Source of the DNA: Incurvaria masculella
Lineage: Eukaryota > Arthropoda > Insecta > Lepidoptera > Incurvariidae
Direction: 5' to 3'
Assembly (NCBI GenBank): GCA_946894095.1
Contig: OX335642.1
Span: 28,097,021-28,161,020 of the forward strand
DNA length: 64,000 nt
Shown: piece by piece, positions 45,001-55,781 of the stretch
Numbering within the stretch: position 1 is the stretch's first letter
Layout of the letters: each line of letters begins with the position of its first letter
Notes under the pieces: model-generated
Told to the model about the DNA's origin: nothing
Databases searched by the model: none
What the model saw: only the letters and a program-made list of their open reading frames with translations
Made by a program: the position numbers and the translations under genes

Positions 45001-45247
45001 AATATGTTAAGGTCCTGAAATTACGCTTGGTTATTTCGAGAATGCAGTGGGATGGAATATTAGATGAAAGCAAATGTAATACGATTATTAATTTACTATT
45101 ATATCTCTATTGATATAAGCCATCCATATGCAATAAAATTAAAAAACTTACGAACCAACCGGTTCTTTAGTTGAAATCAATATTACTTTAAAAATACTAA
45201 AATAAGAAAAAAAACATTATATTTGACTGTGCGAAACGCAATAAAGT

Positions 45248-45590
45248 CTCGTAGACTAGTGGGCAGAGGTCTAGGGTTCAAATCCTTGCCCCGTTCATGC
45301 ACTACTTTCTTTCTATTTCTGAGTTGGATAAGTGCATTTCGTCACGAATATGAGCTGCTCCGTGGTTCGGGTTTCATGTAAAACTGTAGGTCTCCTTCCC
45401 TTACCTATATCATCGCTTTCTATTAAAAGATGGTCAAATCGGGAATGAAAAAATGTCTGTGTTTTCCATCCACTTCAATGTAGCCGTGCTCATAAAAGGA
45501 ACGTCCTGGCATGCCATCCAATTCCTTCGGGAATGCGGTGTGTTGGGGTAATATCATGACGGTGGTTGTGGTTTTTGCCATCCAGTTACC
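45248..45590 (+). mobile_element. tRNA-derived SINE, nearly full length (reference copy in window)
   Basis: The head CTCGTAGACTAGTGGGCAG precedes a B box GGTTCAAATCC (45275-45285). The body has ACGAATATGAGCTGCTCCGT, GTAAAACTGTAGGTCTCC, CATCCACTTCAATGTAGCCG, AACGTCCTGGCATGCCATCC, CCTTCGGGAATGCGGTGTGT and TATCATGACGGTGG. It ends near GCCATCCAGTTACC. The other SINE pieces in the window align to this copy. It is pol III type and non-coding. Confidence 0.8.
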
Positions 45591-45792
45591 TAAAATAAAC
45601 CCTGCCCCTACTGCTCCCCTGCGGTACTAACTAAGTGATTTTCGACATGGTAGCCTATAATTGATTTAAACGATCAAACTTTGCGTTCATAAAACCGCAC
45701 TAAAGCGGAGCTACCAGAGCATTCAGGCTACACATAATCACAACTTATAGTCATGATGTGAAACAGCCAATCAAAAACTTGAAGCTGTTAAA

Positions 45793-45945
45793 ATGCCACT
45801 ACACCTCCAAAGTGTGCACCTTTATGGTAGCTTCTCGACACACAGACAAGGCATACGAGGGATAAAGTCATGTCAACAGGAACCGAGTGCTAACAAGCAG
45901 GCGCCCTTAAAGACGCGCGCACTAGCGGCGCGGAACTTCCGATAG
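45793..45945 (+). CDS. Short ORF, first of two related copies
   Basis: An ATG-led 50-residue frame (MPLHLQSVHLYGSFSTHRQG ... SCQQEPSANKQAPLKTRA) ending in TAG. Its first 42 residues align without gaps to the ORF at 46061-46288. The two DNA blocks differ at roughly 16 of 125 positions with no insertion or deletion. I recognise no family, signal or membrane segment. It may be a tandemly duplicated exon or small gene, or a non-coding repeat that happens to stay open. Confidence 0.2.
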   Translation: MPLHLQSVHLYGSFSTHRQGIRGIKSCQQEPSANKQAPLKTRALAARNFR

Positions 45946-46060
45946 TCAATATATTACCTTCACTCGCTCAACCGTACGTTTTCAGCACGGTCGGTCGACG
46001 GAACAACTGTCGACTTTGGTCGACAGTGTAACTTTGCAGGCAAGTACAGTTAGCACAAAA

Positions 46061-46288
46061 ATGCCACTACACGTCCAAAGTGGGCACCTCTATGAAATCT
46101 TCTCGTCACACAGGCAAGCCATACGAAGGATAAAGTCGTGTCAACAGGAGCCAAGTGCTAACAAGCAGGAGCCCTTAAAGGCGCACGTCGTGAAGTATGT
46201 GAAGATTGATAAACGGTTCATTCTCAAAAGCCTAACGTCAACCACAAGGCGCTGTTCTGATTATCTGCGGTGGGTGCGCCGGATATAG
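46061..46288 (+). CDS. Short ORF, second of two related copies
   Basis: An ATG-led 75-residue frame (MPLHVQSGHLYEIFSSHRQA, SCQQEPSANKQEPLKAH, then VVKYVKIDKRFILKSLT and RRCSDYLRWVRRI). It is very basic towards the C terminus. It is related to the frame at 45793 through SANKQ.PLK, after which the two diverge. An acceptor-like CTTTGCAG lies upstream at about 46032-46039. The function is unknown. A chance open frame within a direct repeat is the main alternative. Confidence 0.22.
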   Translation: MPLHVQSGHLYEIFSSHRQAIRRIKSCQQEPSANKQEPLKAHVVKYVKIDKRFILKSLTSTTRRCSDYLRWVRRI

Positions 46289-49208
46289 GTTGAATAGGGA
46301 GGAATAAGGGATCAGAGCAATGTCAATGGTAGTACCTATAGAAAAGATTGAGCGAACCTATAAACCGTGTCTGTGGCTCAGGGTCACTGTGGCTCACCAG
46401 CACGAGGGAGGACCGTTCGGCGCTGTATTGAGTCCAAGAACGCAAAACAAGTACTGGGAACTACCTTCCCAAATGCCGCTACAGTATTCTTTCACCGGCC
46501 TAATCTGTGATTTATAGAGAAGAATTCGTTGTGCCGGTGAAAAGTACAATGCACAACTGAAGACATTTTAAGAATAAAATCTACTCCATGGTAGTTATTT
46601 CGGCTAAATCATCAGTGTTTTTCACTGGAATTAATCAATGAATTGCGATGTTTTAAATAGCTCCTCGTACGACCTTATTTTGTTTTCCCGAGATAAAGTC
46701 CTGGCAGCACTACCTTGGTTTTATTACTCAGTATTAAAACAGTGTTACGCTTGAGCATACAATACAATACGATTTAAGGGTGGTTCTGTAAGTGTTTCAA
46801 CAATGATAACATTTAAGAAGCCCCCTGAATCAATCCATTTCTATAAAAGCACCGTCAGCGACATTACTGAACCCCGGAGATATTTATACAGCCTAATGCT
46901 CATTTCGGCGTCAACATGACATCGCAGTCATTAGTGTATTGTAAGCAAACCCGCCTCGGCACCAGCTTAGCTTTTGGGGTGGTGCAAAAGTTGACGTCAC
47001 ACTACACGATTTTTGAGAGCAATGTTTTTAATGGTAAATATTATTACATCCCTTTCTTTGATATCTTTCAGAATCATACTGCCCCTAAAAATAATTTCAC
47101 ATATTTTATATACGAGGACAATGTGTACAAAATATGTCAAATTGTTTTTTATTTACTATATTATATTTATTTTCTCAGATTAAACGTAAGAAACATTATA
47201 ACTCAGGACTGTCAATTGGTTGAAATTTTAAAAGTCATAAATATAAAATCAGTGCTATACGCAGCAACGAACGCTTCAACAAGAAAGACAACCACAGTCT
47301 TGACCAGGTTCGCGCCAAGAAGACAAAGATTAATCGCAGATTACTTCTTCACAGGTTGGTTTCAAATGATTTTATGCTTCAATGTGGCTCCGAATTTATA
47401 CGACAGACTTTTTCCTATTTGCCCGACTTAATAAGAACGCAATTACACTTCAGTGCATTAGCGCAATGATTTATCGTCTGTGTGACAGCGGCGTTTCTGC
47501 TTGCCTCGCTCGATCGGCACACGGCGGCGCGACATTAATTAGCCCGATCCAAAGACGCGAAAAGTGACATGTGATTAACTGAGGTACACGACCCGCTACG
47601 TCCCCCAACCTTCCCTTCCTCCGCGCTCGGATCTCTCACCCGGCGCCCGTCCGCAGCACGCGACGAAATACGCATTGAGATAGGAAATTTGACGAACTGT
47701 CGACACTTCAAAGTATCAATTAACTTTTAGGCTTAAGATATTAGGAATGTTATTTTGTTTAGCTCTAATTACAATATATATAGAGATTTTATTGTAAATT
47801 TGTGTTCATATTATTATATTAACCACAATATTTTACAACACTTGGTTTGCCATAGTTATGTGTCGCGGTCAAATCGCATATGAAAACATTCGCATGTACG
47901 AGTATATCATATGTAAAATCAAGGGTGAAAGTATAAATATATAGATAGTTATATTAGGGGAATTCCTGAAGTACCTTGTTAGCGTCCGTATCTAAATCAC
48001 CTGGCGGTAATCTTTTTTGTAACTTCTGAGTCTGGAGTTCCGGCCTTGTATTTTTTTCGTATTGTGATATTTTTCACCTGCCAGAATTTATATTTTAGCA
48101 TACTTAATTGTAACATCTTTACATGTGGCTAAAATATCATGAACAGGAGATAAATTCTTCAAATAACACTAAAAGCGTTAATCTCAAATATCTTTCGATC
48201 TAATGAACCAACCTATAGCAGGGATCCCCCATGTTTCTGAATCTGAATCGTAGGTTGAGGTGACTGGGGTGAACCAAGCCCTTTTTGATTAGTGTATTTT
48301 TCTTCTGCGCCTAATGTATCTGAGTCTTCAGACCAGACTCGACTAATATCCGCTCGTGGTTATTATGCGTGAAATGTCGGTGGATTGTACACTTCCTTAA
48401 GAGAGGTTGTATAATAAATACACCCACCATGGATGGGAAACCATTCTCATTTCAATATTACTATGTGTACTATGCCTGTGAATTAATAATAAACGTCCTT
48501 TAGCCTAATAAAATTGTTTTTTTAAAACCCTTCAAAGAAGGGTAGGCTAACAATACCTCCATAGTTACCCGAACACACGAGGTATTAGATTAATGCAATT
48601 ATAATAGTTGCGGTATGAATGTCAAGCTAATCATACATTTAAATGTTAAACTACATATGTAATCTCCGGCCCTTGTATACAGCGCGGCACGGATTTTCAT
48701 GCGGCGACTACTTACCTAGATGATTTGAAGATTTTTTCATTTCGTACTCCGGTTGACAGTGTAGTGTAAACAAACTTATTTGAAATTTTATTTTAACATG
48801 TCGAGCTGTTGTTACAAGCAGTACGTAGTATATTAAAATCATGCTCTTATGTCAGCCCGTTTTATCACTAATATTGGCAAGTATAAAGCTGATTTATGTC
48901 TACTCAATTACAACATATTTTCTAGAACTGGAGATTTGAAAATGCAATTTGAAGATTTCAAGATGTTTTTACAAGCAACATTATTAATGGGAGAATAACA
49001 CAGCACAGCCACCCATACAAGTTTTTAATAATAAAAAAATAAAACAAATGCTTAAAACATCCTCATTTTTTGCGGTCAACAGATACGAGTAGTAACTAAT
49101 ATTGGCTAGTGTAAAGACGATATATGTCTACTCCATTACAACTTGTTTTCTAGAACTGTCGAGAAGAAGATGGCCAGCAAAGTCTGACAGAAGAAGAAGA
49201 CGCCAGTG
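46289..49208. other. Long stretch with no supported gene
   Basis: A 171-residue ATG frame at 46916-47431 has no recognised domain and AT-driven composition (see rejected). A GC-rich block at about 47470-47680 (CACACGGCGGCGCGACATTA, CCCGGCGCCCGTCCGCAGCA) may be promoter-like. The remainder, to 49208, is AT-rich with nothing recognisable. Confidence 0.4.
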
Positions 49209-49585
49209 GAGACGACATCTCACACGGCCCTGACCGACTTACCATAAAACTTTCCTGAAACCTGGAATCAGGGAATGATCCCAACACCTTTCATAGTTAG
49301 TTGAAAGGTTCAATTATCATCACGCACAAAAATCGTGAAGGCATTGCCGCGATCTTCCTGCACATGGAGAAGGCGTTTAGCCGGTAAAGACGACATCTCA
49401 CACGTCCCTGACGCACTTACCACGACTTCCCTGCCACCTGGAATCGGGAAAAGATCCCACCACCGTTCAATTGACTAGGAGGATCCATTCAATGATCATC
49501 ACACACAACAATCTTGAAGGCATGGCCGCGATCTTCGTGGACATGGAGAAGGCGTTCAACCGGTGTAGCATGCCAGAAACAAATA
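49209..49585 (+). pseudogene. LINE reverse-transcriptase fragment, tandemly duplicated (179-bp unit)
   Basis: GACGACATCTCACACGGCCC at 49209 recurs as GACGACATCTCACACGTCCC at 49388. Each unit continues to GAAGGCATTGCCGCGATCTT / GAAGGCATGGCCGCGATCTT and ATGGAGAAGGCGTT. The second unit reads AAIFVDMEKAFNR, the LINE RT motif (A.FLDMEKAFD) that contains a catalytic aspartate. No flanking RT domain survives. It is a dead fragment duplicated in tandem. Confidence 0.6.
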
Positions 49586-50852
49586 CTTAAGTGATACGAG
49601 TTCTTTAAATCTTCCGTAATGAAAGAGTTCTCAAGTGCTACGAGCAAAAAGAAGTTGTAATTTGTATTAGAGTGACTTGGCCACGCGTAGCATACTCGTT
49701 TGTATATGAGTTTCTTAGAAACTCTCGGCGTTATTGCGTTTAACTGCAATCAACCCAAGTAACAATATCTTGTGGAAAGAAACTGTCTACAGCTGAGAGT
49801 ATCTCCAAGAAAAAATGTTTACCGAAGTCGAATTACTGTTAATTTACTGCAAAATTTAAAGCCGGTTTACGCATGAAAATATACAAATATATTTGTGCCC
49901 GTATGTAGGGGAATTGTGGAGATTATGTACCGTGATATAAAGCTCTGAAAAAAAAGGCCCGTTCATTTAAATTGAAAAACTCATAGCTTGTTATTATTAA
50001 TATTATCAATTACTGTATAAAAACTATGCCTTAAAGTTAAGAAAAGTGTATTTTTTTTCAAACACATGTAATTTATTTGAAATTTAACCTTATAAACGTC
50101 CCAAGATTGCCCATTCCTTTCTACGTAAATTTCCCCCAAAGTACAACCTAGATTCCTTGAAACGTAGTGTGAAGAAGCACCTGGCCATCCGACATGGTTT
50201 CGTAGCCCCTGTGAAGTTCGAAAGCCCGTGGGCGTCAATGGGGGTGGGGTTATAAACATGGGGTTCAATAGGGAGTAGTGGTCGTGCACCCTACATGGTT
50301 GGTTGTCGTGGAACTTAAGTAAAAAAAATACTTTTTATTTAATTTATTTTGATATTAAGGAACATACTTATTATTTATCTTACCACTGTTACTGCATCAT
50401 AATACGGCATTCGTTTAATTTCATTACATATTGAATCAAATTTAGTATGCAGTCAAACATCCAAAGTACCTTCCTTACCAATAACCAAACCCACCACTTA
50501 CAATTTTACTTGACAAATGAACACATAAATCCATGGGATCAAATTGACGGTCCATTGATTTACACAGGCAAAGTGCGACCTCACATTTCGAGCGTGCGTT
50601 CTGTTTGTCGCCGAGTGCTAAGTACAGGCTTGCGTGTCAACTCGCCTCGTTAACACCCCGGTACTAATGGTAACTCTGGGCCTTACATGAAGTAATGAAC
50701 GTCGAGGAGAAACTGTAGAGTAGTTCGCCTACATATATCGCTTCAAACCACTCATAATCACATCTCGATCCGACAAAGAAGCGCGTATGCTAATCCAACT
50801 TTACTAACCAAAAAGAAAATGACTGACTAACCGGTGTTTTTATGTTACTGGA
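49586..50852. other. Non-coding stretch
   Basis: Short frames only; no repeat or RNA recognised. Confidence 0.4.
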
Positions 50853-51055
50853 CATGGATGCTTAAATGCTATTAGCACACTTACCGTTATGATATTGGCC
50901 CAACACACCGCCTTCCCGAAGGAATGAGGCGCCATGCCAGAATTTTCCCTTTATGAGCTCGGCTACATTTAACTGCCTGCATAACACGGAAATAGTACCA
51001 ACCTGGGCGGAATTAACCCCACCACCTAGTAAGTAAGGACCTACAGTTTAATGTG
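50853..51055 (-). mobile_element. tRNA-headed SINE family, 3' half
   Basis: ACATGGATGCTTAAATGCTA, CTTCCCGAAGGAATGAGGCG, TTTATGAGCTCGGCTACATT and CCCACCACCTAGTAAGTAAG are collinear with the complement of 45248-45590. The head is missing. Confidence 0.75.
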
Positions 51056-52629
51056 GAATTTGTTGACGAATCCCTTATTCGGCTCTTTCTAGACGCACGG
51101 GAAGAGAAATTCAGTGGGCCGAATTGTATTATTTTTACTTGCCGGAACCACAGCACAAAGATAAAACTACGTTTAAGTAACAGTTTATTTATTATCCCAT
51201 TCGTATGGTGCTCAAAAACCAATACGGCGCGTTAATCTTCTATAAAAATGTATTTCTAAAGTTCTCCAAACTAAAATAATTCACGCCTGATTTATTTATG
51301 TCAGTTCCCATGGATGTGTCGATAGGGACTTTGAAAAAGTAACGGCTTTATTTTTATTATTTATTTTTTATTTATTTTCGGCTTATAAGATCGCGAATAC
51401 CATCCTATCTACGGTCACAATATGTAGTGGGAACTCGTGGAGAAAGTTTGTGTTTATTGTTAAAACTACAATATCCATTCATTGTCATTTAGACCTTTTG
51501 ATTCGATCGATTCTACGTATCGTAGATATTTTCTTCGTCGACACCGACTTCATTCTTAAACTCGAAATATAAATCTTATAAGAACACAACTGAACAAAAC
51601 AGTTTTAAGCAGGTCTAATTATTTATTATAAATCTACTCTAAGATGGATTCAGCCCTCTACAAAATGGACTTAGTCCAATCCAGAGGCATAGTTTTGTAT
51701 ACTCACCCGGTATACAAAACTATGCCATATGTGACACTTAACAAAAAATCCTCTACTCTACAAAAATAAGTAAAACAGGATACATGTTGTTCTTTCATGT
51801 CATGTAAAAAACACTCCAATGCATAGAATCTGCGCTATTTGGATCTTACAATATTCATAGATGTCAACAGGAGTTTTGGATTTTGTGCTTCTTGAACTGT
51901 ATGATGCAATCGCGCAATGTCTACAATATGTTGAGCTAATCTTGGCATTAATCTACATCTAAAATGTATATGATAAAAAAATAATAGAACAGGAGGTATT
52001 CGTCTAGTGTAATAAAAACAAAAAAAGCAGATTGTTGACTTTTTTTCATTCTGCTATATTAGTAAGAAACTCCGAAAAGATAATTACTAATTATAATTTC
52101 GTCATTACTTTCCTGGAAACCTCAACACGGAACTTTCTTTGCAAGGCGGATGCTTAACCCCGGGCCGCGATTGTGACATATTTTTGTGACGACCGACCTG
52201 ACAGTAGTCCTCTCTAAATGACTATATACAGGTTTCCGCATTGCCAGAACCTGTGATGGCACTCTTACAAAATTCTCTCTCCGTATCATCGAAAGTGTTC
52301 GATGTTGGAATAACAATTTGCGAGCTCACGCACTCGGAGCGGGTTCAACGTCTTATAAAGGTAAAGGCAATAAATAATTCAAGGCGCACACGCGAATAAA
52401 ACAGCGGCCACAATATAGGGAACACACGGCGCTGCACCCGGGCTGGGAGCTGGCGGATATTTATACCCCACGACTCGAACTTTGGGCAGCGGTTTTGAAA
52501 TCCCATTTCGGTTATTGCATTCCGAATGGCCCTCCGGGAGCGAGCCTGGGGCGCGATTACGTTTAGAGAGTTGCCCTCTGAATACAACAAAATGCAATTA
52601 ACGTTTATTTCTGTATTGACCTCAATTAC
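51056..52629. other. Non-coding stretch with hairpin and GC-rich block
   Basis: A perfect hairpin lies at 51686-51726 (listed separately). A GC-richer block at about 52380-52570 (CACGGCGCTGCACCCGGGCT, GGGAGCGAGCCTGGGGCGCG) may be promoter-like or an old exon. No coding frame is supported. Confidence 0.4.
51686..51726. repeat. Perfect 17-bp hairpin with 7-nt loop
   Basis: GGCATAGTTTTGTATAC (51686-51702) and GTATACAAAACTATGCC (51710-51726) are exact complements around TCACCCG. No U-run follows that would mark a terminator, and such terminators are not expected in an insect. Confidence 0.8.
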
Positions 52630-52639
52630 CTCAATCTGA

Positions 52640-53345
52640 AAATGACCCATGTTCACTCGAAGGCTAGAATTATTTGGTGTTAAAATGACATGTTCTGCCA
52701 AGGATAACAATTATTTTGGTGTCAAAATGACACATGCTGACTCGAGTGCTAGAAATATTTGTTGGTAAAATGATCCAAGTTCTGCCATGGGTAACAATTC
52801 GTTTGGTATCAAATAACGCATGTTCACTCGAGGGCTAGAATTATTTGATTTCAAAATGATCCATGTTCTGCCAAGAGTGCCACTCATTTGGTGTCAAAAT
52901 AACACATGTTCACTCGAGCGCTAGAATTATTTGATTTCAAAATGATCCATGTTCTGCCAAGAGTGCCATTCATTTGGTATCAAAATAACACATGTTCACT
53001 CGAGCGCTAGAATTATTTGGATTGTGATAAGCATGTATAATCGACCGTGAAGCAAAGACACAGTAATTAAAGAAAGATCCTTGTAAAAATAACTACCAGG
53101 ACCCGAAAGTTATTTCGTGTAAAAATAGCCCATTTTCTGTGAAGGGTAACAATTATTTTGGTATCAAACTGACGCATTTTTACTAAAAGGCTAGAAAATT
53201 ATTTAATGTTAAAATTACCCAGGTTTTGCCAAAAGTAGCCATTCTTTTGATATCAGAATGTACACATATTGACTCGAGGGTTAAAATTATTTGCTGCAAC
53301 TCGTTTGGTATTAAAATAATCCATATCCATTCGAATGTCTAGAAA
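52640..53345. repeat. 86-bp satellite (two 43-bp half units)
   Basis: ATGTTCACTCGAGNGCTAGA recurs at 86-bp spacing through about four to five clear copies (52649-53025). Diverged copies continue to about 53345 (ATTGACTCGAGGGTTAAAAT and similar). Within each unit, TTATTTGGTGTCAAAATGACAC-like halves repeat about every 43 bp, so the 86-bp unit is itself a dimer. Central copies are the most alike and outer copies more diverged. No coding capacity. Confidence 0.85.
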
Positions 53346-53924
53346 TTAAAACGATTTCATACGGACAAAGTAGTCGATTTCCGTTGGCAAACAATTGTAT
53401 TGACGTAATTGGAGCACCAAGCAGCGAGCCTTCGAAGGAAAAGTGAATGATGCCGTGTTCGGTTCGAAGAATGACCCTACGTGAATGGTAGCGCCGTTAT
53501 ATAGTGGGGTGATTCTGTACTAAAGCAAAGAGCGAGGGTTTCTTTGCGGACGAGGGCGCGGTTATTGAATATAGGCACTTAGGTGGGAAGCAAAGTCATC
53601 TCGAATTCTAAATAATGGGAGATTTTTAATGGTTATTACGAATGAAGTAAAGGACGTGTATCATTGACTAGAATGTTTTTGTTTAAGTTATGTTTGTGAA
53701 TTAATTCTATCGAGAAAAGTAATGCTAATCGTGTTTCAGATCACAACGTCATACTTTGACCAGAAGTTTTATTTTTATTTTTTTATTTAGATAAAAACAT
53801 CCTTGTTCGTTTCTCTGTAGGATTCTTAACGCTTATGGTCTCTTGTTCTAAATTCCAAGGGTCAGAATCCCAGAATATGCATCTAGATTGAAATGTGTAT
53901 TTTGTTGAGCTGTTGGCGGATTGG
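53346..53924. other. Non-coding stretch
   Basis: No gene or known repeat seen. Confidence 0.4.
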
Positions 53925-54050
53925 TAAGGCAATGAAAATTGTTCCGTGCCTTCTATCCAGCTATATGTAGCTGTGCTCGCAAAGGTTCTGTCATGGGACC
54001 TAATTCTTTATGAATGAGATGTGTTCGCTTGTAGGTGTGGTATCACCATT
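53925..54050 (+). mobile_element. tRNA-headed SINE family, diverged tail
   Basis: TTCTATCCAGCTATATGTAG, GCTGTGCTCGCAAAGGTTCT and TGTAGGTGTGGTATCACCAT match the 3' half of the family with many differences; this is an older copy. Confidence 0.6.
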
Positions 54051-54899
54051 AATGTCAAATTTTCTGTTTGCATTTGTGTAAGTTGATCTTTTGAATATCA
54101 ATGTGTGATCACTAATAGCAACTCTAAAACCCAAACTTATATTTTAGTCTCATTTCGCGTCGTGTCCCCTAAAATTGATTTTCCTCGAAACATCCACCAC
54201 AAGATGGCATCATATTATTCGAGCAATATTTGAACTGAAGCATTTGTATGCTTTTATTTGTTTTTATGTTTACAACCATAGCTTATTAAAGTAATTAACC
54301 CGACAAAAGATGTCTTCATCTACACCAAAATATTAACTTTTCCCATCCTTTTCCGGGCAATGGAGGGCACTGGAAAGCGCCACCGGCAAGGAGGGGTGAA
54401 TTGCGATGGAGTTCATTGTTTCTTTAAAATTTAATAAAAAGGCATCAGGGGTAACTTTAATTAGATCTTCCTGGAAATCCTCTGAAACGTCTAAGCTCGG
54501 CTGAAGACAGATTGAAGGAATTTTAATAAGAAATTCATTGTATAGCTATCTTCGCATTTAATTTACGAAACCAGCGAAGTTTATTTACTTGAATCTGTTT
54601 CTTTATGTACTTCTCTTGTACCTACGTATCTAGTTTTTACGTTGTGCACGAAAACTAAGACAGAAGAAAAAAAAATATCATTTTAAGAAATCCAAAGTAA
54701 CGTATGTCTTTCCATCTATCTGTCCACGCATAACATGAGAACCACTTACCCGATTTTGATTCAGTTCATATCTCCGTGTGGCTTGATTATTCCCATCAAT
54801 TATAAGCTTCTTACATCACGACAAATGACCAGAATGATATGCAGTGGCTTGCAATATGAGTAAAGAATAACTATTTTCCGTCAGATTGTTTATGCAAAC
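54051..54899. other. Non-coding stretch
   Basis: AT-rich, nothing supported. Confidence 0.4.
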
Positions 54900-55055
54900 T
54901 CACATGGATGGCTAATACCACACAAGTGCCATTATGATAGTAGCCCAATACACCACTTTTCCTAAGGAATAAGGTTCCATGGGCCTTCCCTTTATGAGCA
55001 CGGCTACACTGAACTAGATGGAAAACACGACAAGTCTTGATTGCCGCTTCGACCA
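54900..55055 (-). mobile_element. tRNA-headed SINE family, 3' half
   Basis: ACATGGATGGCTAATACCAC, TTTATGAGCACGGCTACACT and GAACTAGATGGAAAACACG, in inverse orientation relative to 45248-45590. Confidence 0.8.
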
Positions 55056-55509
55056 TAGCCTACAGTTTTGCATGTGTTCAGATTGTGTCGCCATCTATTT
55101 GACGCATACATTCCCACAAGCACTGTCTCTTATTTACACATGTAAACATAAGGTAACTAGCAATTCATCTGCAATATAAATCTGAATTAGAGTTTAACCT
55201 TCCCATTAACGTAAATATGGACCCAGAACACGCATACCCGTGTTTCATACCCACCAAAAAATGTACGAGAGCATAATCACGTATGCCTTCATTATCCGTA
55301 TATATATATCTCATTGTTCACAGTCTCGTTAGTAATGTAGTAATAGCGACTGGCTTCGGGGCATTTTTCCGAAAGGCTAATGAAACAACAAAGCAACAAA
55401 AACAAAAATGTGGGAAAGGGACAAAGTTCGGTACCCAAAATAAGTCGGGATTGTCAGATGTATACGGATAAAGGAATATATCCCCATTTTTTATTGTGAA
55501 TAATTGCAT

Positions 55510-55695
55510 ATGTCCAACAACATTTTCGTAATGAGTATGATTGCTCTCATATTTTGTACAATTAATTTTATTATAATTCCTTGCGCCGCAACCAAGTTTG
55601 CGGACGTTCCTTCAGATGTACTTTTGAATGGTACTTTTCGAATGGGGGTCCAACAGACATTGCGAACGGTAATTGCGAACGACATTTCGATCTGA
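55510..55695 (+). CDS. Possible small secreted-peptide ORF
   Basis: A 61-residue frame from ATG at 55510. Residues about 5-24 are hydrophobic (IFVMSMIALIFCTINFIIIP) and end in CAA, a signal-peptidase-like small-x-small site. About 34 polar residues follow (TKFADVPSDVLLNG ... RTVIANDISI) with no cysteine and no dibasic site. The layout suggests a secreted peptide precursor, or the first exon of a secreted protein. I recognise no family. AT-rich DNA makes hydrophobic N termini likely by chance and the bases before the ATG are not a good start context, so this is weak. Confidence 0.18.
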   Translation: MSNNIFVMSMIALIFCTINFIIIPCAATKFADVPSDVLLNGTFRMGVQQTLRTVIANDISI

Positions 55696-55781
55696 AGTTA
55701 CAATACAGAAGAATTATGAGGCAATTTATATGTTTTATAAAATACTTTGAAAAAACAACGATCACATACAGAAACTTGTGA

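Noticed and set aside
46916..47431. 171-residue ATG-led frame on the plus strand
   Set aside because: Composition follows the AT-rich DNA (many Y, F, I, N), it has no domain, the hydrophobic patches are irregular, and acceptor-like sites inside it are isolated. Not supported as a gene without transcript data.
52640..53345. CRISPR-like repeat spacing
   Set aside because: Repeats lack unique spacers, the host is eukaryotic, and units are continuous; this is a satellite.
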